A stretch of DNA of 64,000 nucleotides from Shinella granuli (GTDB lineage Bacteria > Pseudomonadota > Alphaproteobacteria > Rhizobiales > Rhizobiaceae). The notes beneath the pieces were generated by a model. The model saw only the letters and a program-made list of their open reading frames with translations. It was not told the DNA's origin and did no database searches. Location of the stretch: the NCBI RefSeq assembly GCF_004341885.1, contig NZ_SLVX01000004.1, forward strand, positions 186,001-250,000. The letters are read 5' to 3'. The position numbers were made by a program, and so were the translations under genes. This document shows, in pieces, positions 55,847 to 64,000 of this stretch (its first letter is position 1; each line of letters opens with the position of its first letter).

Positions 55847-57547
55847 TCAGCCGCGGAGATCCTTGCGCAGTATCTTGCCGACATTGGATTTCGGCAGTTC
55901 GGTGCGGAATTCGATGAATTTCGGTCGTTTGTAATTGGTCAGGTTCGCCGCGCAATGGGCCTTCACGTCGACCTCCGTCAGCGCCGGGTCCTTCTTCACC
56001 ACGAAGAGCTTCACCGCCTCGCCGGAATGCTCGTCCGGCACGCCGATCGCAGCGCATTCGAGGATGCCGGCAAGCGACATCGCCACCTCCTCCACCTCGT
56101 TGGGGAAGACGTTGAAGCCGGAGACGAGGATCATGTCCTTCTTGCGGTCGACGATCTTGGTAAAACCCTCCGGCGTCATGAAGCCGATGTCGCCGGAGCG
56201 GAAGAAGCCGTCCGGCGTCATCACCTTGGCCGTCTCGTCCGGCCGCTGCCAGTAGCCGGCCATGACCTGGGGGCCGCGGATGCAGATTTCGCCGACCTCG
56301 CCGAGCGCCAGCGTCTTGCCGTCGTCGTCGCGGATCTCGATGTCGGTCGAGGGGAGCGGCAGGCCGATCGTGCCGGTGAATTCCGCCCTGTCGAAGCGGT
56401 TGGCGGTCGCGACCGGCGAGGTTTCGGACAGGCCGTAGCCCTCGGTGATCGCGCAGCCCGTCATCGCCTGCCAGCGCTCGGCGACCGGCCGCTGCACCGC
56501 CATGCCGCCGCCGAGCGTCAGCACGAGTCCGGAAAGATCCGCCTTGGTGAAATCCGGATTGTTCATCAGCGCGTTGAACAGGGTGTTGAGGCCGGGGAAG
56601 ATGTGTATCCTGACCTTCGTCAACTCCTTGATGAAGGCCGGGATATCGCGCGGATTGGCGATCAGCACGTTGTGGCCGCCGAGCGCGATGCCCATCAGCC
56701 CGTTCACCGTCAGCGCGAAGATATGGTAGAGCGGCAGAGCGCAGACGAAGACGAGCTGTTCCGGCCGCTGCTTGATGCGGAAGGTCGGCTCGATCCACAG
56801 CTTGATCTGCTCCATGTTGGAGAGCAGGTTGGCATGGGTCAGCGTCGCGCCCTTGGAGACGCCCGTCGTGCCGCCGGTATATTGCAGGAAGGCGGTGTCG
56901 TCAGGCGCGATGCTGACCGGCTTGATGCGGCCGCGCGCGCCCTCCGCCATCACCTGGGTAAAGGGGATATGGCCCGGCAGCGACCAGGCGGGCACCAGCT
57001 TCTTCACCCGGCGCACGACGAGGTTGACGATCAGTCCCTTGAGCCCGAGCATGTCGCCCATCGTGGTGACGACGACATGCCGGACCGCGGTGCGCGAGAC
57101 GACCTGCGCCACGGTGCTCGCAAAATTCTCCAGCACGAACAGCGCCTTGGCACCCGCGTCCTTCAACTGGTGCTCCAGCTCCCGCGGCGTATAGAGCGGG
57201 TTGACGTTCACCACGACGAGGCCGGCGCGCAGGATGCCGAAGATGATGACCGGGTTCTGCAGGATGTTGGGCATCATCACGGCGACCCGGTCACCCTTTT
57301 CGAGCCCCCGCGCCTGAAGCCAGGCGGCGATCTTTGCCGAGGCCGCCTCGAAATCCCGGAAGGTCAGCGTCTTGCCCATGCTGGTGAAGGCCGGCCGATC
57401 GGCATAGTGTGCGCAGCAGCTTTCGACGAGCGCGCCGATGGAGGCGTGGCCGAGCGGCGCGATCTGTGCTGCCATGCCCTCGGGATAGGAGGCGAGCCAG
57501 AACCGGCCGGAGGGCTGGGTGGAAGGGGCTTCGATCGTGGCGGTCAT
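55847..57547 (-). CDS. fadD: Long-chain fatty acyl-CoA ligase
   Basis: Activates fatty acids to acyl-CoA. The 566-residue adenylate-forming enzyme has the P-loop YTGGTTGVSKGATLTH, EGYGLSETSP and the C-terminal catalytic-lysine region with KSNVGKILRKDL. Closest in organisation to FadD. Upstream is a dyad sharing TTGACGTTTACG with the nitronate monooxygenase promoter, so both may share a fatty acid or acyl-CoA sensing regulator. Confidence 0.95.
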   Translation of the reverse strand: MTATIEAPSTQPSGRFWLASYPEGMAAQIAPLGHASIGALVESCCAHYADRPAFTSMGKTLTFRDFEAASAKIAAWLQARGLEKGDRVAVMMPNILQNPVIIFGILRAGLVVVNVNPLYTPRELEHQLKDAGAKALFVLENFASTVAQVVSRTAVRHVVVTTMGDMLGLKGLIVNLVVRRVKKLVPAWSLPGHIPFTQVMAEGARGRIKPVSIAPDDTAFLQYTGGTTGVSKGATLTHANLLSNMEQIKLWIEPTFRIKQRPEQLVFVCALPLYHIFALTVNGLMGIALGGHNVLIANPRDIPAFIKELTKVRIHIFPGLNTLFNALMNNPDFTKADLSGLVLTLGGGMAVQRPVAERWQAMTGCAITEGYGLSETSPVATANRFDRAEFTGTIGLPLPSTDIEIRDDDGKTLALGEVGEICIRGPQVMAGYWQRPDETAKVMTPDGFFRSGDIGFMTPEGFTKIVDRKKDMILVSGFNVFPNEVEEVAMSLAGILECAAIGVPDEHSGEAVKLFVVKKDPALTEVDVKAHCAANLTNYKRPKFIEFRTELPKSNVGKILRKDLRG

Positions 57548-57848
57548 GCATGCTCCTCCTCATTGCGCGCGGGGCGTCATCCGTCCCGCCGGCACCGAAA
57601 GGTCCTCCAACCCTTCGTAGGGACAAGATGATGCTTTTGAAAGGCGCCATCAAGAGACATCGCTATCTTACATTAACGTAAACGTCAATAAATGGAGGCT
57701 GTGGCCGCGGTGCTTTTCACGATTCTGCCTTGCCTGCGGCGTCTCGGCGCGCCTTCGCCGAAAAAACCGCGTATATGTTTAATATTCTTGGGCTACACAT
57801 TATCTAGATTGCCCGGCCCCGGCATGGGCCTCAAGGGAGTAGACGCGT
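57548..57848. other. Divergent spacer of fadD and the AI-2E exporter gene
   Basis: A 301-base spacer. It contains the fadD operator (57668-57688), a GCCGAAAAAACCGCG stretch and an AT-rich tract (57774-57815) that probably includes the promoter of the AI-2E family gene. I see no other feature. Confidence 0.5.
57668..57688 (-). promoter_or_regulatory. Dyad operator upstream of fadD
   Basis: TTACATTAACGTAA is palindromic except one pair and overlaps ACGTAAACGTCAA. On the other strand it reads TTGACGTTTACG, identical over 12 bases to the dyad before the nitronate monooxygenase gene. LiuR- or TetR-type regulators of acyl-CoA metabolism bind similar sites; the identity is not resolved. Confidence 0.5.
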
Positions 57849-59039
57849 TTGCTGCATCAGGAACATCGCAGAAGTGAGCCCCGGTTTCTCGGCGCGGCGC
57901 GCCCGAGCAGCGTCGCGCTCATATCGCCCATCTCGGCGGCGCGCTGGCTCCTTGTGCTCATCGTCTTCGCCGGCATTTATTTCTTCCACGGCTTCGTCGT
58001 GCCGGTGCTCGCCGCGCTCGTCATCGCCTTTGCCAGCTGGCCGCTCTATTCGCGCCTGCTCGCCCAGGTGAACGGCAACCGCACGCTCGCCGCCTCCATC
58101 GCCATCCTCCTGATCCTCGCCTTCATCGTCGGGCCTATCATGATCGCCTCGACCTATGCCTTCCACGAGATCCGCGACTGGATCGGCTGGGCTGTCGAGA
58201 CGAACCGCACCGGCGCGCCGACGCCGGACTGGATCGGCGCGCTGCCGGTCATCGGCGGCTGGCTCGACATGCAGTGGACGCGCTTCCTCGATCACCCCGG
58301 CGCGATCGGCGAGCTGACGCAGATCGTCAGCGGCGCCAATATCGGCAATATCTACCGGGTGGCGCTGGCCGCCGGCGGCAAGGCCTTCGGCCTGCTGCTC
58401 GCCATGCTGTTCATGCTGATCGCCCTCTTCTTCATCTACCGCGACGGCCAGTCCTTCGCCGGCCAGGTGGACCGGCTCGGCGAGCGCATCCTGCCGATGC
58501 GCTGGGAGCGCATTTCCCGCATCGTGCCGGCGACGATCAGCTCCACGGTCACGGGCATGACGCTGATCGCCATCGGCGAAGGCATCGTGCTCGGCATCGC
58601 CTACTGGATCGCCGGCGTGCCCTCGGCCGTCACGCTCGGCGTCCTGACCGGCATCATGGCGCTCTTTCCCGGCGGCGCGCCGCTCTCCTTCACGCTCGTC
58701 TCGATCTATCTCGTCTCCAGCGGTTCGCCCGTCGCGGGCCTGGCGCTCTTCGTCTGGGGATCGGTCGAACTCTTCATCGTCGACAAGACGCTGCGTCCCC
58801 GCCTCGTCGGCGGCCCGATCAAGCTGCCGTTCCTGCCCACCTTCTTCGGCCTCATCGGCGGCGTGAAGACCATGGGTTTCCTCGGTCTCTTCATCGGCCC
58901 CGTGCTGATGGCGCTGCTCGTCGCCATCTGGCGCGAATGGATCCGCGAGGTGGACGCCGCCGAACCGCCCTCGGCGATCATCCTCGATCCCCATGCGGAG
59001 GTGCCGCCACGGGGCGATCCGGAGCGCAATGTCGGCTGA
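57849..59039 (+). CDS. AI-2E family transporter (PerM-like)
   Basis: A 396-residue inner-membrane protein with eight or so helices. The conserved central block GVPSAVTLGVLTGIMALFPG and the end block GGVKTMGFLGLFIGPVLMAL identify the AI-2E/PerM/YdiK family. Despite the name, most members have no proven AI-2 role; some are Na+/H+ antiporter related. Start is a TTG at 57849 with AAGGGAG ten bases upstream; an internal start before the first helix cannot be excluded. Confidence 0.88.
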   Translation: MLHQEHRRSEPRFLGAARPSSVALISPISAARWLLVLIVFAGIYFFHGFVVPVLAALVIAFASWPLYSRLLAQVNGNRTLAASIAILLILAFIVGPIMIASTYAFHEIRDWIGWAVETNRTGAPTPDWIGALPVIGGWLDMQWTRFLDHPGAIGELTQIVSGANIGNIYRVALAAGGKAFGLLLAMLFMLIALFFIYRDGQSFAGQVDRLGERILPMRWERISRIVPATISSTVTGMTLIAIGEGIVLGIAYWIAGVPSAVTLGVLTGIMALFPGGAPLSFTLVSIYLVSSGSPVAGLALFVWGSVELFIVDKTLRPRLVGGPIKLPFLPTFFGLIGGVKTMGFLGLFIGPVLMALLVAIWREWIREVDAAEPPSAIILDPHAEVPPRGDPERNVG

Positions 59040-59133
59040 AGGATCGCGCCACGCCCCCGTATCCGCTTGCACATTTCACCGCCGCCACCGTAGTCTCCGC
59101 CCGCGCATTTCGCGCAACCAGGGGGATTTACAC

Positions 59134-59370
59134 ATGACACGCATGAAGCGGACAGGGCTTGCCGCCCTCGTCCTTGCGATCACCTTTGCCGCTTCCCATG
59201 GCGCGGCGCTGGCCTGGGGCTGCATCGCCGTTTCAGAAGAGGGGACCTACGGCTACAGCTACAGCTTCGACGAGGAGGCGGATGCGCGCGAACGGGCGCT
59301 GAATGAATGCGCCAACCGCACGACGGAAGAATCCGTCTGCGAAATCACCGAATGCAACGAAAGCGACTGA
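59134..59370 (+). CDS. Small secreted DUF4189-like protein
   Basis: A 78-residue protein with a signal peptide (MKRTGLAALVLAITFAAS, cleavage likely after ALA). The mature part WGCIAVSEEGTYGYSYSFDE with later paired cysteines matches the DUF4189 pattern. GGGGG lies eight bases before ATG 59134; ATG 59143 is an alternative. Function unknown. Confidence 0.75.
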   Translation: MTRMKRTGLAALVLAITFAASHGAALAWGCIAVSEEGTYGYSYSFDEEADARERALNECANRTTEESVCEITECNESD

Positions 59371-59463
59371 CAAGGCCGCCTCTCGCGAGCCCGCCCGAAC
59401 CGGCGGGCTCCTTGCCGGAGAACCGCCGTCGTCTGCCCTGCGCGAATATGGTAGCCTTGCAGC

Positions 59464-60633
59464 ATGAGCCAGCTTTCCAGCGAATCCTTCTTCCGCGCGC
59501 TTCCCGTCTTCGTCGATTTTGCAGGCGTCGCCGACAGCACGAATTACCGGGCGCTGCCGCCCGACTGGGCTTTGGCGACGGCCGATATCGTCGATTCCAC
59601 GGGCGCGATCGAGGCCGGCCGCTACAAGGCGGTCAACATGGCCGGCGCCAGCGTCATCTCGGCCATCCTGAATGCGGTGGGCAACAACGACCTCCCCTTC
59701 GTCTTCGGCGGCGATGGCGCGCTCGTCGCCGTGCCGCCGTCGGGTGCCGAGCGGGCGCGCAACGCCCTTTCGGCGGTGCAAAACTGGGTCCGCAACGAGC
59801 TCGGGCTGACGCTGCGCGCCGCGCTCGTTCCCGTGGCCGAGGTCGTTGCCGCAGGGCTGGAAGTCCGCGTCGCGCGGTTCCAGGTCACTCCCGACGTTTC
59901 CTATGCGATGTTTGCCGGTGGCGGGTCGAGCTGGGCCGAAGCGCGCATGAAGGAAGGCCGCTTTGCCGTGCCGCCGGCATTGCCGGATGCCCATCCGGAC
60001 CTCACCGGCCTGTCCTGCCGGTGGAACCCGATCCGCTCCCGCCATGGCGACATCGTCTCGATCATCGCGCTTCCCGCCGGGCGCAACAATGCGCAGGCCT
60101 TCGAGACGCTGGTCCTCGAGATCGTCGCATTGGCCGGCGGCGAGGAGAGGGAGGGACATCCGATCGCGCCGGAAGGCCCGCAGATCGGCCTGTCGGGTGC
60201 CGGATTGTCGGCGGAAACGAGGGCGGCTGCGAAGGGAAGGCGCCTCAGGCAATGGTTCGTCATTCTGGGGCAGCACCTTCTGACCGCCAGCCTCTATCGC
60301 CTCGGCCTGACGCTCGGCCGCTTCGACCCCAAGGCATACCGGCAGGATGTCGCCCGGAACGCTGATTTCCGCAAGTTCGACGACGGCCTGAAGATGACCA
60401 TCGACATAGATGCGACGCGGTTTCGGCAGATCGAGGCCCGGCTGGAGCAGGCCGCAAGCGCCGGCATCTGCCATTTCGGCCTGCACCGACAGGATTCGGC
60501 GCTGATGACCTGTATCGTGCCGACGGCGCTGCAGCGCGACCACATGCATTTCATCGACGGCGCCGCCGGCGGCTACGCCATGGCCGCCACCCGCCTGAAG
60601 AAGCAGATGTCCGGAACGACGACCGCGCCTTAG
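59464..60633 (+). CDS. DUF3095 family protein with nucleotidyl-cyclase-like core
   Basis: A 389-residue soluble protein of the DUF3095 family. Residues 39-90 resemble a class III cyclase: ATADIVDST (Asp41, Asp44) and later FVFGGDGA (Asp84) sit where metal ligands are found. The remaining catalytic residues are not recognisable, so activity is uncertain. C-terminal half is specific to the family. It stands alone in its transcription unit. Confidence 0.82.
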   Translation: MSQLSSESFFRALPVFVDFAGVADSTNYRALPPDWALATADIVDSTGAIEAGRYKAVNMAGASVISAILNAVGNNDLPFVFGGDGALVAVPPSGAERARNALSAVQNWVRNELGLTLRAALVPVAEVVAAGLEVRVARFQVTPDVSYAMFAGGGSSWAEARMKEGRFAVPPALPDAHPDLTGLSCRWNPIRSRHGDIVSIIALPAGRNNAQAFETLVLEIVALAGGEEREGHPIAPEGPQIGLSGAGLSAETRAAAKGRRLRQWFVILGQHLLTASLYRLGLTLGRFDPKAYRQDVARNADFRKFDDGLKMTIDIDATRFRQIEARLEQAASAGICHFGLHRQDSALMTCIVPTALQRDHMHFIDGAAGGYAMAATRLKKQMSGTTTAP

Positions 60634-60661
60634 ACAGGCGTTTTACGGATCTGAGGGAGAA

Positions 60662-60737
60662 TGGTGCCGCTTACGTGACTCGAACACGTGACCCCATCAT
60701 TACGAATGATGTGCTCTACCGACTGAGCTAAAGCGGC
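60662..60737 (-). tRNA. tRNA-Thr (anticodon CGT)
   Basis: A 76-base cloverleaf on the minus strand. Acceptor GCCGCTT pairs with AAGCGGC, the D arm contains TAGCTCAGTCGGTAGAGC, the anticodon loop TTCGTAA gives anticodon CGT, and the T loop contains GTTCGAGTC. CCA is encoded. Confidence 0.97.
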
Positions 60738-60862
60738 CCTTGCCGGATCCCGAAGCGTGTCGGGACCGGAATGGGTGCGCTGATAACCGCAATGGGAAGA
60801 GATTTCAAGCGGGGAGTTTCAACTTCCGCATTTTTCCCGTGCGTTGCAGCGAAATCAGAGGG

Positions 60863-61825
60863 TCAGGCAGGGAGGATCCGGGCTTTGGCGGCGCGATACT
60901 CGCGTTCCAGCCGGGCGATGAGGTCCTCGACCGGGGCGACGGCTTTCACTGCGCCGATCCCCTGGCCGCAGCCCCAGATGTCCTTCCAGGCCTTTGCGCC
61001 CGTCGTTGCCTTGTCGAAATCCATCTTTGACGGATCGGCTTCGGGCAGGTGGTCGGGGTCGAGGCCGGCGGCGGTGATCGAAGGTTTCAGGTAGTTGCCA
61101 TGGATGCCGGTGAAATAGTTGGAGTAGACGATGTCGGCGCTCGCGCTGTCGACGATCATCTGCTTGTAGGCTTCGCTGGCGCGCGCCTCGCGCGTCGCGA
61201 TGAAGGGCGAGCCGATATAGGCCATGTCGGCGCCCATCGCCTCGGCTGCGAGGATGGCGCCGCCCGTCGCGATCGCGCCGGAAAGCAGGAGGGGGCCGTC
61301 GAACCATTCGCGGATCTCCTGCACCAGTGCGAAGGGCGAGAGCGTGCCGGCATGGCCGCCTGCGCCGGCGGCGACCGCGATCAGGCCGTCCGCGCCCTTG
61401 CGGATGGCCGAATGGGCGTGGCGGTTGTTGATGACGTCGTGCAGCACGATGCCGCCATAGGAATGGATCGCCGCATTCACCTCCGGCACGGCGCCGAGCG
61501 AGGAGATGACGACAGGCACCTTGTATTTCACGCACATCGCCAGGTCATGCTCCAGCCGCTTGTTGGAGCGGTGGACGATCTGGTTGACGGCGAAGGGGAC
61601 GGCGGGACGATCGGGGTTCTTCGCGTCGTGCGCGGCAAGGCCCTCCGTGATCTCCGCCAGCCACTCGTCGAGCTGGGATTCCGGGCGCGCATTCAGCGCC
61701 GGGAAAGCGCCGATGACACCGGCCTTGCATTGTGCAAGGGTCAGCGCGGGATGGGAGACGATGAAGAGCGGCGCGCCGACGACGGGCAGGCGCAGCTTGT
61801 CCTTGAGGATCGCGGGCAGGGCCAT
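60863..61825 (-). CDS. Nitronate monooxygenase / 2-nitropropane dioxygenase family FMN enzyme
   Basis: A 320-residue FMN-dependent TIM-barrel enzyme. LPVVGAPLFIVSHPALTLAQ at the N-terminus, GGHAGTLSPFALVQEI and the phosphate-binding SGAIATGGAILAAEAMGADM are typical. Family members oxidise nitronates; related enoyl-reductase FabK proteins are similar, so the real substrate is open. The shared operator with fadD hints at acyl-CoA metabolism. A 44-bp near-palindrome lies 11 bases before the start codon. Confidence 0.9.
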   Translation of the reverse strand: MALPAILKDKLRLPVVGAPLFIVSHPALTLAQCKAGVIGAFPALNARPESQLDEWLAEITEGLAAHDAKNPDRPAVPFAVNQIVHRSNKRLEHDLAMCVKYKVPVVISSLGAVPEVNAAIHSYGGIVLHDVINNRHAHSAIRKGADGLIAVAAGAGGHAGTLSPFALVQEIREWFDGPLLLSGAIATGGAILAAEAMGADMAYIGSPFIATREARASEAYKQMIVDSASADIVYSNYFTGIHGNYLKPSITAAGLDPDHLPEADPSKMDFDKATTGAKAWKDIWGCGQGIGAVKAVAPVEDLIARLEREYRAAKARILPA

Positions 61826-61835
61826 GAGGGACGTC

Positions 61836-61879
61836 CTGTTATGGTTTTGACGTTTACGAAAACGTCAAAACCATAACAG
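61836..61879 (-). promoter_or_regulatory. 44-bp near-perfect palindromic operator of the nitronate monooxygenase gene
   Basis: Bases 61836-61879 are palindromic at 42 of 44 positions. Each half contains GTTTTGACGTTT-type sequence, with the centre ACGA. It starts 11 bases upstream of the start codon. The half-site TTGACGTTTACG recurs before fadD. Length and symmetry suggest a strong operator, possibly for dimers in tandem, or a hairpin in the leader RNA. Confidence 0.65.
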
Positions 61880-62540
61880 CGGGCGCCTTCGCTGAAAAGG
61901 GGGCGCGGGGCGATGCTTGCGATGATGGCTTTGAGGGTGTCTTTGGTCGGTGCGTGCGATGGTCCGCGCCTTTATCTCATAAAAACAGAAGGATGGATGC
62001 TGTTCGGCGCAAGGACGCGCCGGAGCCGGCTGGCGATGGGGTGAAGGTGAGCGCGGTATAGCAGGGAAATGCTCGGGCGCAGCAGGCGGACAGGCGTATT
62101 CGAGGATCAGGACAAGTGCATGTGGCTTAAGACCCTTTCCCATCGGAGGAAGGCAATCGAATATGGCACACCACCCGCCGTTTTTCCTTCGCCGGGGAAA
62201 GAGGAGCACGGCAGGCGGCCATGTTTCGCCTGCGGTTCCTCCATCCCGCTGCCGCTTTCTGTTCGGTAGGGGAGCGGCTGGGCGCGCTTCCCGGCTGGGT
62301 ATGTGATCCTGCTTCCCGCGGGAAAGGACGGCGGCAAGCAGGGGCGCAGGTTATCGCCCGCTTCCAGGAAGCTGCCTGCCGCGGCGCTTATCCCCGGCCA
62401 AGCGGGGACAGTTTCGGCCGGAAGGCTTGCGCAAATTCCCGGCAAACGTTACGCAAAAGCTAACGAAAGCCGGAAAGTAGGGCTCTTTCCACAGGTGTAT
62501 CTTCGCCGCGTGTTGGGCGGTTCCCGCAGAAGGGTCGGAT
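61880..62540. other. Intergenic stretch of about 0.66 kb with no convincing gene
   Basis: Frames here show unusual composition (Arg, Gly, Pro, Ser rich) and lack ribosome binding sites, so no protein is called. CTTCCCGCGGGAAAG near 62312 and CCCCGGCCAAGCGGGG near 62393 are short dyads. The last part (62436-62470, containing ACGTTACGCAAAAGCTAACG) is AT-richer and probably holds the promoter of the following gene. Confidence 0.4.
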
Positions 62541-63704
62541 GTGAGCGGACTGGAAACGGCAATCAGAAACGCGCTGGCGCGCTCCGAACGCGCCAATGCC
62601 GAGGTTCGGGCGCGCATCTACCAGTCGGCGCGCAATGCGCTTGAAGCGGGCCTGCGCAAGCAGGATATCCGCGATCCCGAGACGATCGCCGCCCAGCGCC
62701 ACCGGCTGGAAGCGACCATTCACCAGATCGAGGCGGAAGAGCGCGCCGGGCTCGTCGCCACGCCCAGCCACGAGACACGCGTGGACCCGGTCGTCGAAGC
62801 GCGGCCGGAGCCGGTGATGCGCGCCGAACGCGACGTCCGGCCGGAGCCGGCGCTCGACGCCGAGCCGCGCGGCGGGACGGAACGGCGCATGGAGGTCGAA
62901 CGGCCGGCGAGCAGCGATATCGGGGCCATCCGGCCCGAACGCGCCGACGGCTTTGGCAAGGGCGGCAAGCGGCCGGCAGACGCCGCCAATGCCGCGGCCG
63001 CGGCGGAAGCCGCGGATTTCAGGCCTGAACGGGCGGCCAAGCCGCGCAAGCGCCGCGGCCGGCTGTTCTCCTTCCTGCTGGTCGTCGCCACGCTGATCGC
63101 CGCCTTCGGGGCGCTGGCCTGGTGGGTGCGGACGAGCGGCCTGCTCGAGGATTTGCGAAGCGGTGCGGACAATTCCACGCCGCCCGCGACGGTTTCGGGC
63201 GAGGACTTTTCCGGCGAGGATCCGATCAAGAAGGCGCTCGACACGCAGAGCCGCTTCACCGCCGACTGGCGTGCCGTCTTCGCGCCTGCCGAGACGGCAA
63301 AGCTCTCGGCGGGGCCGGCCGGCCGTTTCGAGGCGGTGAGCACGAACGAAGGCCCGGCGGTGCGCGTCACTTCCACCAATCCCGAGCGCGACGGCGCGGT
63401 CGAGATCGCGGTCTCGCCCGAGATCCTCGGCGAAATGGGCGGCAAGACCTCGACGATCGCCATGACGCTGCAGGCGGTCGGCGACAAGCCCGTACAGGTG
63501 ACCGTCGAATGCGATTTCGGGACGATGGGCGGCTGCGGACGCCATCGTTTCACGGTGTCGGAGCGTACCGACATCCTGTTCCAGGTGGAATTCGAAGGCT
63601 CGCTCTCGCCGAGCGAGCCGGGCAAGCTGCTGCTCAACAGCGACATCACCGGCGGGGATGCGAGCGTGAACCTCTATGCCGTCCGCATCCTGCCGGGCGA
63701 ATGA
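62541..63704 (+). CDS. Hypothetical membrane-anchored protein
   Basis: A 387-residue protein, initiated at GTG 62541. Residues 1-75 are helical (LARSERANAEVRARIYQ, QRHRLEATIHQIEAEE), residues 80-165 are charged, Glu/Arg/Pro-rich and probably disordered, and one transmembrane helix lies near 175-197 after a basic stretch. The C-terminal 190 residues form a likely extracytoplasmic domain with two cysteines in ECDFGTMGGCGRHRF. No family with known function recognised. Confidence 0.82.
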   Translation: MSGLETAIRNALARSERANAEVRARIYQSARNALEAGLRKQDIRDPETIAAQRHRLEATIHQIEAEERAGLVATPSHETRVDPVVEARPEPVMRAERDVRPEPALDAEPRGGTERRMEVERPASSDIGAIRPERADGFGKGGKRPADAANAAAAAEAADFRPERAAKPRKRRGRLFSFLLVVATLIAAFGALAWWVRTSGLLEDLRSGADNSTPPATVSGEDFSGEDPIKKALDTQSRFTADWRAVFAPAETAKLSAGPAGRFEAVSTNEGPAVRVTSTNPERDGAVEIAVSPEILGEMGGKTSTIAMTLQAVGDKPVQVTVECDFGTMGGCGRHRFTVSERTDILFQVEFEGSLSPSEPGKLLLNSDITGGDASVNLYAVRILPGE

Positions 63705-63716
63705 GCCTGCCGCTGC

Positions 63717-64000
63717 CTATTTGACGAAGCCCGGCCCCGCGCCGACGATCTTCCTGTCGATCTCGCCGATCGCCTTCTCGTCCTTGCCTTCATAGTCGAG
63801 CGTCATGAGGATGTGGCGGATGAGGTTGAGGCGGGCGCGGCGCTTGTCGTTGCCGCGCACCACGGTCCAGGGCGCGTGGTCCGTATGGGTCTCCTTCAGC
63901 ATGCGGTCGCGCTTTTCGGTATAGTCGCCCCACTTGTTGAGTGCGGCGATGTCCATCGGCGAGAGTTTCCAGACCTTGAGTGGATCGTGCCGGCGGTCGT
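63717..64000 (-). CDS. ppk2: Polyphosphate kinase 2 (PPK2), C-terminal part
   Basis: The minus-strand frame stays open from the stop at 63717 to the window edge, so only the last 94 or so residues are present. They read [18 protein letters not shown], then [20 protein letters not shown], the standard end of the PPK2 domain, which transfers phosphate between polyphosphate and nucleotides. The 5' part and start lie beyond the window. The preceding gene on the other strand ends 12 bases away. Confidence 0.92.
   Translation of the reverse strand, partial: DRRHDPLKVWKLSPMDIAALNKWGDYTEKRDRMLKETHTDHAPWTVVRGNDKRRARLNLIRHILMTLDYEGKDEKAIGEIDRKIVGAGPGFVK

Overview
The window is a 64 kb piece of high-GC chromosome from an alphaproteobacterium, most likely a member of the Rhizobiales close to Rhizobiaceae (Ensifer, Rhizobium or Shinella type). 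This rests on the gene orders, on protein families that are mainly alphaproteobacterial (DUF1150, DUF1236, Mur-like Fur), and on regulatory sites: an Irr-type iron box, an EcfG-type stress promoter and a ROSE-like thermometer on hsp20. The content is overwhelmingly core genome. I see no phage, transposase, CRISPR array, restriction system or plasmid function.

Region by region. 0-13.4 kb: one long plus-strand housekeeping run: trpS, a universal stress protein, a NifU-type Fe-S scaffold behind an Irr-like box, tsaB, rimI, a Fur/Mur regulator, plsC, miaB, phoH, ybeY, corC, lnt, an XRE regulator, then metK (behind a SahR-like operator) and trmB. 13.4-19 kb: DUF1150 and Hsp20 on the minus strand, a nucleoside hydrolase pair, an unexplained 0.6 kb spacer and a chemoreceptor. 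19-31 kb: rbsK, rmuC, def-fmt-truA, the lysine-pathway operon dapD-DUF805-dapE-membrane protein, a LOG protein, an eight-EF-hand secreted protein, a HAD nucleotidase and a DMT exporter. 30.8-37 kb: the rpmH-rnpA-yidC-engB-argB block, interrupted by a DMT transporter and an oppositely oriented anti-sigma factor. 37-43.5 kb: a second chemoreceptor, an orphan histidine kinase, tRNA-Arg, an alpha/beta-hydrolase lipoprotein and a DUF1236 protein with an EcfG promoter. 43.5-51 kb: a phosphodiesterase, a proline-racemase-family enzyme behind a GntR-like palindrome, then a signalling group of Sel1 protein, FecR protein, CHASE2 adenylate cyclase and Crp/Fnr regulator, followed by a small secreted protein and DoxX. 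51-57.5 kb: pyrE, a PfkB kinase, a GT4 glycosyltransferase, pgi and fadD. 57.8-64 kb: an AI-2E family exporter, small secreted and cyclase-like proteins, tRNA-Thr, a nitronate monooxygenase behind a 44-bp near-palindrome, a membrane protein and the end of a PPK2 gene.

The most informative signals are regulatory. Several short dyads sit where an operator should be, and two pairs recur: one LacI-like site type at both frk and pgi, and one site type at both fadD and the nitronate monooxygenase gene. The best candidate for a less-described system is the 45.5-50.1 kb FecR / CHASE2 cyclase / Crp / Sel1 group. Start codons were moved inward where a clear Shine-Dalgarno sequence or signal peptide supported it.
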